Shown here: positions 50,109 to 58,869 of the stretch, piece by piece | Layout: every line of letters begins with the position of its first letter | How positions within the stretch are numbered: the first letter of the stretch is position 1 | Source: CAYSSG01 sp964433635 | Lineage (GTDB): Bacteria; Atribacterota; Phoenicimicrobiia; Phoenicimicrobiales; Stramentimicrobiaceae | Assembly: GCA_964433635.1 (NCBI GenBank) | Contig: CAYSSG010000001.1 | Span: 1-64,000 of the forward strand | Direction of reading: 5' to 3' | Length of the DNA: 64,000 nt | Position numbers and translations under genes: made by a program | The notes under the pieces: generated by a model | Database searches by the model: none | What the model was told of the DNA's origin: nothing | The model's input: the letters and a program-made list of their open reading frames with translations, nothing else

Positions 50109-51900
50109 TTAACAGTTTTTGGATATCTTTTTTGATTTCATCGTGGATGATGACAACAGGTATTATTTTTTCATTCGTATAGATCACTTTCCCCAAACTG
50201 GCATTCTTTGCTTTTCTGACGTATTTTCTTCTGGTGAATATAATCTGGGCATTCTCACCATCTTTGGCTTTACTGAAATATCCGGCCAGACGAGCGGCAA
50301 GGATTAGTGTAGCATAAGGGGGATTGTCTGAATTTTTATGATTTTTAATAATCACATGGCTTCCCGGCCTGCTCAGATGATGCAGCCAGAAATCATTTCC
50401 TGATGAAAGATTCCTTAAGAGATAATCATTCTGCTTATCATTCTTGCCAACCAGTATATTCCATCCTTCTGGTGATAGAAATCTGCTGATGTAAGGAATC
50501 TGTACGGTTTTTTTCTTTGAATCTCTTTTTTCTTCTTTTTTAATATATTTGAGTCGCACCAATTGATTATACAGGGTAGATAATTCTTCCAGTGAATTTT
50601 TGCTTGTGGACAGTGCTGATTGAAATTCTTTTAATTGCTGCCATAATCTATTCGTTTCCTGGAGCTGTTTTTCAATGATACCCTGATTCTGTTGCAGTTT
50701 CTTATATCTCTTAAAATAGATATTTGCATTCTCAATAGGGCTTATATCAGGTTTTAACTGGACACTGATCTTTGGATGATTTATATCGGAGTAATCAATG
50801 AGATCTACTTCCCTTGTGCCGGTTCGGATTTCCCACAGGTGTGCCTTAATTAATTCACCCTTTTTTTTGTATATTTCACTATCAATCATTTCTCTTTTTC
50901 TGTTCTGCAAAAAACGGTTTTTTTCTTCCAATTTTTCCCCATTCTTTTTCAAAATACTGTTGATACTGCGATATAACTGTTGTCTTTTGTCACCTTCTCT
51001 TAATTGATTAAACACAAATTCAAGACAGGATGAAGCCTGTTGAAAAGGGAGTTGCTTCGTATTCTGTTGACTGACCGCGCATAACAGATAATAATCAATC
51101 ACCATATCGGTTTTTTTATCGATCAAAACCACAGGGGAAATGCGATTTTCAAGGATTCGATGCATGAGTTCGGAAAATTGATGCCACAAATGAGTCCAGG
51201 AATTTTCCGGGATCTGGTTCAATCTCTGAGAGACAGGATAATTCAGGCAGGTAACAATTTCCTGGGAACTTTTTATGCCATATCCGATGAAATGACGATG
51301 AAAGAATTGCCATAAATATTCTACACCTTCGTCAGCCCTGCTTTGATTTAATAGATTCTGAAATTCCTGGCGGTTGACTTTTAAAGGATTCAGCTTATCC
51401 TGGTGGGGTGGATAAATATAGGGTATGCCGGCTTTAATCTCCCGATATCTGTTTACGTCCGAACTGACCTGTTTCATCATTCCCCTGATGCAGTCCTGTT
51501 CATCTACCAGGATAGCATTACTGTATTTGCCCATCAGCTCAATAATCAGATGGTATTTTTTGGGCAGTCCGAATTTATGATAGGGTTCAATAATAAGCTT
51601 GATGATGCGGTCGAATTGAAGATGTTCAATCTGAAGCAATATTCCTCCCCGAATCCAGTTTTTCAGCTGATGAAAAAAGAGTGAAGAAAAATTTTCTGAA
51701 GGGAGGGGGGAGCGGCTCAAGAAGAAGGCAGTTCTCTCCGGTTGAATTGAAAAAAATAAATTTCCATTTACACCATTATTTTTCAAAACCAGCAGCATTT
51801 CATATCTGCTGAGCTGGTAAATATCAACTATTTTTGCCGGAATCAATTGTTTCTTAATTTCTTGAGTGACTGCAAACAGGGCAATGCTGTCAAGCTTCAT
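50101..51900 (-). CDS. rqcH: Ribosome quality-control protein RqcH (NFACT family)
   Basis: The 599-residue protein has the NFACT-N domain (1 to about 180), a long coiled coil (about 280-430) and the NFACT-R/DUF814 domain (about 455-570, FLSPEGWNILVGKNDKQND, LHHLSRPGSHV). It binds stalled 50S subunits and recruits tRNA-Ala to add alanine tails. The D97-R98 pair known to be essential in B. subtilis RqcH is conserved (QFDRIIK, D97 R98). In older annotations it is called a fibronectin-binding protein. It has its own promoter. Confidence 0.92.
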   Translation of the reverse strand: MKLDSIALFAVTQEIKKQLIPAKIVDIYQLSRYEMLLVLKNNGVNGNLFFSIQPERTAFFLSRSPLPSENFSSLFFHQLKNWIRGGILLQIEHLQFDRIIKLIIEPYHKFGLPKKYHLIIELMGKYSNAILVDEQDCIRGMMKQVSSDVNRYREIKAGIPYIYPPHQDKLNPLKVNRQEFQNLLNQSRADEGVEYLWQFFHRHFIGYGIKSSQEIVTCLNYPVSQRLNQIPENSWTHLWHQFSELMHRILENRISPVVLIDKKTDMVIDYYLLCAVSQQNTKQLPFQQASSCLEFVFNQLREGDKRQQLYRSINSILKKNGEKLEEKNRFLQNRKREMIDSEIYKKKGELIKAHLWEIRTGTREVDLIDYSDINHPKISVQLKPDISPIENANIYFKRYKKLQQNQGIIEKQLQETNRLWQQLKEFQSALSTSKNSLEELSTLYNQLVRLKYIKKEEKRDSKKKTVQIPYISRFLSPEGWNILVGKNDKQNDYLLRNLSSGNDFWLHHLSRPGSHVIIKNHKNSDNPPYATLILAARLAGYFSKAKDGENAQIIFTRRKYVRKAKNASLGKVIYTNEKIIPVVIIHDEIKKDIQKLLIT

Positions 51901-51951
51901 TTTGAGACTCCCTTTTCAGAGCTATACTTTTCTACACTCTGTTACAGGACA

Positions 51952-51980
51952 TTTATAATATATTTAAATGTTATGGTCAA
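51952..51980 (-). promoter_or_regulatory. Promoter for rqcH
   Basis: On the minus strand TTGACC (51980-51975) and TATAAA (51957-51952) are separated by 17 bases, 52 bases before the rqcH ATG. Confidence 0.7.
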
Positions 51981-52056
51981 GTTGTTTTTAGAATCCATTA
52001 AGTTATGGGACGTACATATTGCGTATTAAGATTAAAACAGGCAATTTTATACAAAG

Positions 52057-52085
52057 TTGACACAAGCTGGTGAATTACCTAAAAT
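52057..52085 (+). promoter_or_regulatory. Promoter of the yicC-dprA gene run
   Basis: Consensus TTGACA (52057-52062) and TAAAAT (52080-52085) with 17-base spacing; the start of yicC lies 36 bases downstream. Confidence 0.75.
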
Positions 52086-52120
52086 GATTGTAAAATGCGG
52101 AAAACGGAAAGGAGCAATCT

Positions 52121-52996
52121 TTGACCAAAAGTATGACCGGTTTCGGAATGGGTGAATCTGCGGAAGACGGCATCTCATCCAGAGTAGAAATGAAGACAGT
52201 GAACAATCGATATCTGGATATCAAGGTTAAGATGCCGCTTCAGTCCCTTGATATTTTACAGAGAATCGAGAACATGGTTCAGCGAAGAATAAACAGAGGT
52301 ACCGTTCAGATCCTGATAAAAGTGGATGGTGGTAATGAGGATCATAGCAGAATCAGGCTTAATGAGGAACTCCTGTCCTCTTACCTGCAATCTCTAAATA
52401 GACTGAAAGAAATCACCGGTCTCTCAGAGGATATCAACCTTGATGCATTACTTCGATATAAGGAGATATTTGAATTCATCAGAAATGATGAGGATGAACA
52501 CTATTGGAAATCAATTCAGGTATCCCTGGAGAATGCCCTGGATTCTCTGACCAGGAGCAGGGAAACAGAAGGCAACAAGCTGATGGAGGATATTCTGAAA
52601 AGAGTGGATCGGATGAAAGTCACAGTTAACGAAATTGAGCAGCAAAAGAACGATTGTCTGAAAGAATTTAAAGAAAAATTAGAGCAGAAAATCCATCAGA
52701 TCGGGCAGGATATTTCTTTGAATGAGGGCAGGATAGAAATGGAAGTATCAATTTTAGCCCAAAAAAGTGATATTTCCGAGGAGATAAAAAGATTAAAATG
52801 CCATCTGAATCAACTCAAAAAGATAGCTAAAAATAGTTCACCTATCGGACGTAAGATTGAATTCTACACTCAGGAGGTTGGTAGAGAAATTAATACACTT
52901 GGTGCAAAATTAAATCACAGTAAAATTTCTTCGAAAGTCATCAGATTAAAATCAGAAATAGAAAAGATAAAAGAACAGTCAAGGAATATTGAATAA
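52121..52996 (+). CDS. yicC: YicC/YloC family endoribonuclease
   Basis: The 291-residue protein has the family N terminus MTKSMTGFGMGE, the VNNRYLDIKVKMP block and the C-terminal PIGRKIEFYTQEVGREINTLGAK. Members are RNases in E. coli and B. subtilis. TTG 52121 follows AAAGGAG. The order yicC-remA-gmk is the same as in Bacillota. Confidence 0.92.
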   Translation: MTKSMTGFGMGESAEDGISSRVEMKTVNNRYLDIKVKMPLQSLDILQRIENMVQRRINRGTVQILIKVDGGNEDHSRIRLNEELLSSYLQSLNRLKEITGLSEDINLDALLRYKEIFEFIRNDEDEHYWKSIQVSLENALDSLTRSRETEGNKLMEDILKRVDRMKVTVNEIEQQKNDCLKEFKEKLEQKIHQIGQDISLNEGRIEMEVSILAQKSDISEEIKRLKCHLNQLKKIAKNSSPIGRKIEFYTQEVGREINTLGAKLNHSKISSKVIRLKSEIEKIKEQSRNIE

Positions 52997-53011
52997 TCCC
53001 GGAGAAGGTGT

Positions 53012-53275
53012 ATGAATCAATTAATGATGAATATTGGTTTTGGAAATTTTGTTAACTCAGAAAGGGTAATATCAATACTGGATCCTGATTCTGCTCCGAT
53101 GAAAAGACTGAGAGAGGAAGCAAAGCAATCCAAGAAATTACTGAATGCTACCTATGGGAGAAGAACAAGGTCAATCATTATAACAGATAGCAATCATGTT
53201 ATCTTATCGGCTTTACAGCCTGAAACGATTATTAACAGATTAACAAGTCATCAGAAGAAAGAGATGAGCGAATAA
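53012..53275 (+). CDS. remA: RemA-like regulator (DUF370)
   Basis: The 87-residue protein matches DUF370/RemA, an oligomeric DNA-binding regulator of biofilm matrix genes in B. subtilis. The conserved NIGFGNFVNSERVISILDPDSAP and GRRTRSIIITDSNHVILSA blocks are present. It sits, as usual, between yicC and gmk. Its targets in this organism are unknown. Confidence 0.9.
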   Translation: MNQLMMNIGFGNFVNSERVISILDPDSAPMKRLREEAKQSKKLLNATYGRRTRSIIITDSNHVILSALQPETIINRLTSHQKKEMSE

Positions 53276-53284
53276 ACAAGTAAG

Positions 53285-53890
53285 ATGGGAAAGATAAAAA
53301 AAAATTCCGGGAACCTTTTTGTAATATCCGGACCTTCCGGCGTAGGCAAAGGAACGCTCCGGGAAAATCTGTTTCGGCAGATTCCGGATTTGTGTTATTC
53401 TGTTTCTGTAACAACCAGAAGACCCAGAAAAGAAGAGCGGGAAGGTGTCGATTATTTTTTTGTAAATGTAGATACATTTAAGAAATATATTGAGGAAGAT
53501 CAATTCGCTGAATGGGCTCTGGTACATGGTGACTATAAGGGGACGCTGTTAAGGACGATCAGTGAAACACTGTGCAGGGGTGATGACCTGGTACTTGAAA
53601 TTGATGTGCAGGGAGCCATGCAGATTAAAGAAAGATTTCCCGGAGGAATTTTTATCTTTATTGCTCCCCCATCCTGGGAGAAGCTGGAACATAGATTAAG
53701 AGGTCGAAAGACCGAAGACGAGGATAACCTGAAACAGAGGCTTAATGATGCTCATCAAGAACTAAAGTATATCAGGTATTACGATTACCTGATTGTGAAT
53801 AACCGTCTGCAAAAAGCACTGGATGAATTAAAGGCTGTTATTATCAGTGAAAGGTGCAAAATCAGGAAAAAACATCCGGGCTTTGCTTAG
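53285..53890 (+). CDS. gmk: Guanylate kinase
   Basis: The 201-residue kinase phosphorylates GMP to GDP. P-loop SGPSGVGKGT (16-25), the GMP-binding TTRRPRKEEREGVDYFF and EIDVQGAM motifs are all present. In many related genomes rpoZ follows directly; here the next 100 bases hold no ORF. Confidence 0.95.
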   Translation: MGKIKKNSGNLFVISGPSGVGKGTLRENLFRQIPDLCYSVSVTTRRPRKEEREGVDYFFVNVDTFKKYIEEDQFAEWALVHGDYKGTLLRTISETLCRGDDLVLEIDVQGAMQIKERFPGGIFIFIAPPSWEKLEHRLRGRKTEDEDNLKQRLNDAHQELKYIRYYDYLIVNNRLQKALDELKAVIISERCKIRKKHPGFA

Positions 53891-53927
53891 TAACCGTATA
53901 TTAAAACAATCATCTCAATGACATATC

Positions 53928-53936
53928 TGCTATAAT
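53928..53936 (+). promoter_or_regulatory. Candidate extended -10 promoter before coaBC
   Basis: TGCTATAAT gives an extended -10 (TATAAT at 53931-53936) 55 bases before coaBC; no good -35 is seen. Confidence 0.4.
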
Positions 53937-53990
53937 AATACGATCTGATCATAATCTTGATCGCTCGTAAAAGGGAGTAACCTGAAGCAT

Positions 53991-55229
53991 ATGGAAAAGA
54001 AAAAAAACAGGAAGAAGAATGTTGTTCTGGGTGTAACCGGTGGAATAGCTGCTTATAAAAGTGCCGAACTAGTGCGATTATTGAAGAAATGCGGATATGA
54101 TATTAAGGTCATTATGACCCGGAATGCAACACGGTTTATCTCTCCGCTCACTCTGGCTATTCTATCTGAGAATAAAGTATACACCAGCCTCTTCTCTCAG
54201 AACGAGGAAGATGACGAAATAAGACATATATCTCTGGCTCATTGGGCTGATTTGATCCTGATTGCCCCTGCTACTGCCAATGTGATTGCCAGAATTGCTC
54301 ACGGCATGGCTGATGATTTATTGACATCCACCATTTTAGCTTTCCCGGGAGATATCATCCTGGCACCTTCCATGAACAGTACAATGCTGCAAAATATACG
54401 CTATCAGGAAAACAGGAAGATTCTGTTACAAATGGGCTTTCATTTTATTTCCACTGAAAAAGGGATGATGGCCTGTGGTGATTATGGTGATGGACGCATG
54501 GCAGGTCCTGAAGAGATTGTCAAAATGGTAAACCGAATGACAAATCCCACCTATCTGCTGGAAGGAAAAAGATTACTCATTACCGCTTCGGCCACACGAG
54601 AACCAATTGATATGGTGAGATTCATATCGAATTATTCCACGGGTAAAATGGGGTTTGCATTGGCCGAGGTAGCTAGAAACCGTGGTGGAGAGGTCATTCT
54701 GATTACCGGTCCCACTCATTTGGAAGATATAGGAGGGGTTAAGACAATTCATGTGAATACTGCTCGAGAGATGCGGGACCAGGTATTGAATTATCTCAAT
54801 GATTCGGATATATTTATATCTGCTGCTGCAGTTTCAGATTTCTGTCCTGTCAACTATTTTTCCGGAAAGATAAAAAAAGACACCCGAAAAAAGTTCAATA
54901 TAACGCTAGAAAAGAATGTAGATATTTTAAAGGAAGCCGGAGAAAAGAAGACCAGCCAGATACTCGTCGGTTTTGCTGCTGAAGTAGATCACTTAGAAGA
55001 ATATGCAACTTCCAAATTAAAATCAAAGAATTTAGATTACATTATTGTAAATGACATCAGCAGGGAAGATAGTGGTTTCGGAACCGACTCCAATAAAGTT
55101 TTTATTATTGACCGTAAAGGTAGAAAAACGGATTTACCCCTCATGTCTAAATTTGAAGTAGCCGAGCACATTTTTGATATGATTCACAAAGATTTAGCGC
55201 ATCAGGATAAGGGCATATCCATAGAATGA
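53991..55229 (+). CDS. coaBC: Bifunctional phosphopantothenoylcysteine decarboxylase/synthetase
   Basis: The 412-residue enzyme makes phosphopantetheine for coenzyme A. The N-terminal flavin decarboxylase (1 to about 180) has GVTGGIAAYKS, APSMNSTM and MACGDYGDGRM with the catalytic cysteine; the C-terminal synthetase (about 185-405) has SATREPIDMVRFISNYSTGKMG and NDISREDSGFGTDSNKV. ATG 53991 lies 13 bases after AGGGAG. It overlaps priA by four bases. Confidence 0.95.
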   Translation: MEKKKNRKKNVVLGVTGGIAAYKSAELVRLLKKCGYDIKVIMTRNATRFISPLTLAILSENKVYTSLFSQNEEDDEIRHISLAHWADLILIAPATANVIARIAHGMADDLLTSTILAFPGDIILAPSMNSTMLQNIRYQENRKILLQMGFHFISTEKGMMACGDYGDGRMAGPEEIVKMVNRMTNPTYLLEGKRLLITASATREPIDMVRFISNYSTGKMGFALAEVARNRGGEVILITGPTHLEDIGGVKTIHVNTAREMRDQVLNYLNDSDIFISAAAVSDFCPVNYFSGKIKKDTRKKFNITLEKNVDILKEAGEKKTSQILVGFAAEVDHLEEYATSKLKSKNLDYIIVNDISREDSGFGTDSNKVFIIDRKGRKTDLPLMSKFEVAEHIFDMIHKDLAHQDKGISIE

Positions 55230-57274
55230 ATAAGAGGAACATAGCAGAAGTCATCCCTTTCAATATGCACCTGAATAGAGGCTTTCATTATCTGATACCT
55301 CCTGATCTGGAAAAAGCAGCTGCCGTTGGCAAGAGAGTCAAGATTCATTTCAGGAACAAAAACAGGACAGGAGTCATTGTCAATATTACCGGGAAAACTG
55401 ATATTGCTGTGCAAAACCTGAAGGAGATTGAAGAAATCATTGATCCCTATCCTGTCTTAACCCCGGAAATGATGATTTTGATTGATTGGATTTCCAGGTA
55501 TTACATTTGCCCGAAGGGAACGATTATTACCCATGTCATGCCTTCCAGGATTTCCAGGAAAAAGATAGCCTCCCTGTTGGAACATGATTCCGGACAGAGA
55601 GATGTCCCAGATGATATCCCCGGTAATATAGAAATTCCCGATAAGATCATCAGAGTTCACCCTCAGCAATCTTCACTTTTTAATGATGTGATGCTGGGAA
55701 AAAAAAGTTTTTCTGTAAAACCAATTCTTTTCCACTATCATCACTGGCAATATAGAGATCGTTTTTATATGAGATGGACTAAAAAGTTTGTCCGTCTGGG
55801 GAAGCAGGTGTTAATTCTGATTCCGGACCAGTGGAGCTGTAATGAATTAAAGAAAAAGATGGCTCAAAATTTTGGTAATACACTAGGTGTCTTTGACAAA
55901 AAGGCAGACCAGTGGCAAAAATATCTTCGCTTTCTTCGCGTCCAGGGAGGGAGCATTAAGGTAGTGATCGGTACCAGGTCAAGTATTTTTCTCCCCTTTA
56001 CGAATCTGGGTTTAATCATTCTGGAGCAGGAAAATTCCCAGTTATATAAAGAGGAAAGAACTCCCAGATATCATGCCCGGGAGATTGCTTTAGCCAGAGG
56101 AGGCCTTGGTTCCGGTCAGGTTATTTTAGGAAGCTTTGCACCATCTGTGGAGAGCTATTGGCATTCCATGAAACAGGAATATCAGTTAAAAACTGAAAAT
56201 CAGGAAAAGAATAGGCTGATTTACTATCCCCGGATTGAAGTCATTAATATGCAGGAGGAGAAATCATTCCAGCGTATCATCAGTTTCCGGCTTCAGCAGC
56301 AGATTATACAGTGTCTCAGGGAAAAGAATAAAGTCGTTCTTTTTCTGAACAGGCGTGGTATTGCCAGCTACATGGCTTGTTTACAATGCGGGTATGTGAT
56401 GAGGTGTCCTGACTGTAATCATCTGCTGTCATTTCATCAGCAGGACAATGCAAAATGGATTATATGCCATGTCTGTGGAAAAAGGGTAAAAATGGATAAA
56501 TGCTGTCCAAATTGCGGGGAAGATACTGTAAAACCAATGGGATTTGGTACTCAACTCGTAGAACTGATGGTCAAAAGAATGTTTCCCAAGACGGTGGTAC
56601 AGCGTTTTGATATTGACATTGCTCCCGGGAAAAATCTGCAAAAAAAGATAACAAATGCATTTAATCAGGGAAAAATTGATATTCTGGTGGGTACTCAATT
56701 GATGTTCAGAGAGATTCATTATCAGCATATTGGGGTGTTAGGTATGATTTTTGCTGATCATTTATTAAATATTCCTGAATATCAATCAGCAGAATTGACT
56801 TTCCAATTTATTTATCAATTAGCCCTTAATTTAGCGCTCCGCAACAAATCAAAGACCTTGTTAATACAGACCAGTCAACCTGAACATCACGTTTTGCAGG
56901 CCATCAAATGTTTGGATGATTCTCTATTTTATCGTGAGGAATTAATGCTTAGAAAGGAACTCGAGTATCCTCCCTTTACTCAAATGATAAGGATAGATTT
57001 TCTGGGAAAACAAAAGGAGAGAGTTAGAAAAAGTGCGCTGGATTTTATTCACTATGCTCGTCAGGCTGAACTGAGTTCCGGGGCGGAGATGGATTTTCAG
57101 TTGAACAGTGAAAATCTGATCATTGTAAAAGAAAACGACAAAAACAGGGCAAGTTGCGTGCTAAAGATCAATCCTGGTAAACAGAATATTGAACATTTTA
57201 AGGAAAAACTGTTTCCCTATATTTTGAAATACAAATCAAATGATGTAAAATTAATGATTGATGTTCAACAATAA
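55226..57274 (+). CDS. priA: PriA-like primosomal protein with degraded helicase motifs
   Basis: The 682-residue protein is collinear with PriA: N-terminal 3'-DNA-binding domain (1-100, PFNMHLNRGFHYLIP), helicase-like core and the zinc-binding cysteines CLQC-CPDC-CHVC-CPNC (385-430), plus conserved GTRSSIFLPF and TPRYHAREIALARG. Yet every catalytic motif is lost: the Walker A loop is FHYHHWQYRDR (169-179), DEEH reads LEQEN (266-270), SATPS reads SFAPS, motif V has FREIHY after GTQLM, and the QVAGRAGR arginine finger is YQLALNLALR. ATP hydrolysis is therefore unlikely. The frame is intact, so it is retained for a non-helicase role, such as a loading platform for restart proteins; actinobacterial PriA offers a precedent. 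Confidence 0.85.
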   Translation: MNKRNIAEVIPFNMHLNRGFHYLIPPDLEKAAAVGKRVKIHFRNKNRTGVIVNITGKTDIAVQNLKEIEEIIDPYPVLTPEMMILIDWISRYYICPKGTIITHVMPSRISRKKIASLLEHDSGQRDVPDDIPGNIEIPDKIIRVHPQQSSLFNDVMLGKKSFSVKPILFHYHHWQYRDRFYMRWTKKFVRLGKQVLILIPDQWSCNELKKKMAQNFGNTLGVFDKKADQWQKYLRFLRVQGGSIKVVIGTRSSIFLPFTNLGLIILEQENSQLYKEERTPRYHAREIALARGGLGSGQVILGSFAPSVESYWHSMKQEYQLKTENQEKNRLIYYPRIEVINMQEEKSFQRIISFRLQQQIIQCLREKNKVVLFLNRRGIASYMACLQCGYVMRCPDCNHLLSFHQQDNAKWIICHVCGKRVKMDKCCPNCGEDTVKPMGFGTQLVELMVKRMFPKTVVQRFDIDIAPGKNLQKKITNAFNQGKIDILVGTQLMFREIHYQHIGVLGMIFADHLLNIPEYQSAELTFQFIYQLALNLALRNKSKTLLIQTSQPEHHVLQAIKCLDDSLFYREELMLRKELEYPPFTQMIRIDFLGKQKERVRKSALDFIHYARQAELSSGAEMDFQLNSENLIIVKENDKNRASCVLKINPGKQNIEHFKEKLFPYILKYKSNDVKLMIDVQQ

Positions 57275-57299
57275 AAAATGGTGTAGGAGAGAAAAGAAG

Positions 57300-57785
57300 A
57301 TGGCTGTTTTGAAGTTACAAAAATATGGCTCCCCTGTTTTAAGGGAAAAGGCAATGCTGGTGAACAAGGTTGATGAAGAAATACGGAAACTTGTGGAGAA
57401 CATGATTGAAACAATGTATGCTGAAGGTGGCGTAGGATTGGCTGCACCCCAGGTGGGGATTTCTAAAAGGATTGTGGTCATAGATACCGAGGATAAAGGA
57501 GTCATCGTTCTCATCAATCCTGCCATTATTAAGCGTGAAGGGGAAATGAGAGAAGAAGAAGGCTGTTTAAGTGTTCCGGGTGTTTATTCTACTGTTAGAA
57601 GATCATCCGTCGTTACGGTGGAAGCCCTTGATTTGAATGAGAAGAAATTTAGAATTTCACAGGAGGGTTTTCTGGCCATTGTCCTGCAACATGAGATCGA
57701 TCATTTAGACGGTTATCTGTTTATCGATCGGCTGAATCCTGCAAAAAGATTAATGATCAAAGATCAACTGAAAAAAATCGAGTAG
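57300..57785 (+). CDS. def: Peptide deformylase
   Basis: The 161-residue metalloenzyme removes the formyl group from nascent proteins. All three motifs are present: GVGLAAPQ (44-51), EEGCLSVPG (C89) and QHEIDH (H131, E132, H135). ATG 57300 is chosen because AGGAG lies 10 bases upstream; an in-frame ATG at 57258 overlaps priA. fmt follows 20 bases later, pairing formylation and deformylation. Confidence 0.95.
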   Translation: MAVLKLQKYGSPVLREKAMLVNKVDEEIRKLVENMIETMYAEGGVGLAAPQVGISKRIVVIDTEDKGVIVLINPAIIKREGEMREEEGCLSVPGVYSTVRRSSVVTVEALDLNEKKFRISQEGFLAIVLQHEIDHLDGYLFIDRLNPAKRLMIKDQLKKIE

Positions 57786-57805
57786 ACAACCGGGAGGAAA
57801 TTCTT

Positions 57806-58756
57806 TTGAAAATCATTTTTATTGGCACATCATCATTTGGTATTCCGGTTCTGAAAAAATTGATATCCTTAAAAGAAGATATCATTGCCGTGATAACACA
57901 GCCGGACAGACGGGGGGGAAGAGGTAAAAGAATTCAGGCTTCTCCAGTAAAAGAAATAGCGCTAGCCCAGGGGCTGTATCTATTTCAGCCTGAAAATATT
58001 AATTCTGAAAATTCAATCCGGGAAATTAAAAGACTCCAGCCGGATCTAATCATTTTAATCTCTTATGGACAAATTCTTTCCGGGAAGATATTAGACATTC
58101 CTGCTTGTGGATGTTTAAATGTTCATCCCTCTTTATTGCCGGACTATAAGGGTCCGGCACCCATTCAATGGACGCTTATTCGAGGCGAGAAGGATACCGG
58201 CATTACTTTCCTATTCATGAATGAAAAGATTGATGCCGGCGATATGATATTGCAGGAAAAGGTGCATATCATGCCGGAAGAGAATTATCAGGAACTGAGT
58301 AGAAGATTAGCAATAAAGGGTTCGGAAATGATAGAAGAAGCGCTGGATAAGATAAGAAGAAGGGATTATCAGAGAATTTCCCAGCCTGTTAAGAAGACTT
58401 TTTATGCCAGAAAATTAACGAAAACGGATTGTCAGATTAAATGGGATCATTCCGGAGAAGATATCTACAATCTCATCAAAGGCGTTACCTATTTTCCAGG
58501 TGCCTTTACCGAATACAAGGGGAAGAGGATAAAAATTACCAGGGCTTTGTTGCTTGCAGATGCCAGTGCTGATCAAGACCTGTCAGGACGAAAACCCGGA
58601 GAAATTGTAGCGGTGAGCAAGAAAGGAATACAGGTGCTGGCAGGAGACGGTACCAGAGTAAGTATTCAATGCTTAATCCTGCCGGGTTCTAAAGAAATGG
58701 AAGTTTCTCAATTTATTAATGGTTATCCTATTGAAATTGGAGATACTTTTGTTTAA
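57806..58756 (+). CDS. fmt: Methionyl-tRNA formyltransferase
   Basis: The 316-residue enzyme formylates initiator Met-tRNA. The N-terminal domain has FIGTSSFGIPVL, TQPDRRGGRGK and the active-site block NVHPSLLPDYKGPAPI; the C-terminal domain (about 210-310) binds tRNA. TTG 57806 lies seven bases after GGGAGGA. Confidence 0.95.
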   Translation: MKIIFIGTSSFGIPVLKKLISLKEDIIAVITQPDRRGGRGKRIQASPVKEIALAQGLYLFQPENINSENSIREIKRLQPDLIILISYGQILSGKILDIPACGCLNVHPSLLPDYKGPAPIQWTLIRGEKDTGITFLFMNEKIDAGDMILQEKVHIMPEENYQELSRRLAIKGSEMIEEALDKIRRRDYQRISQPVKKTFYARKLTKTDCQIKWDHSGEDIYNLIKGVTYFPGAFTEYKGKRIKITRALLLADASADQDLSGRKPGEIVAVSKKGIQVLAGDGTRVSIQCLILPGSKEMEVSQFINGYPIEIGDTFV

Positions 58757-58869
58757 TAGATTGAATCAATGAAAGTATGATACCGATATTCCCTTGTTCC
58801 TGCGCATACCTGATCCTAAGGATTGCCGGATTGAAAACAGTCATTCTGAACGGAAAAGGATAAAATATT

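Noticed and set aside
55226..57274. priA as a pseudogene by frameshift
   Set aside because: The frame is intact for 682 codons with normal ribosome site, conserved zinc ligands and start/stop overlaps with neighbours; degradation is limited to catalytic motifs.
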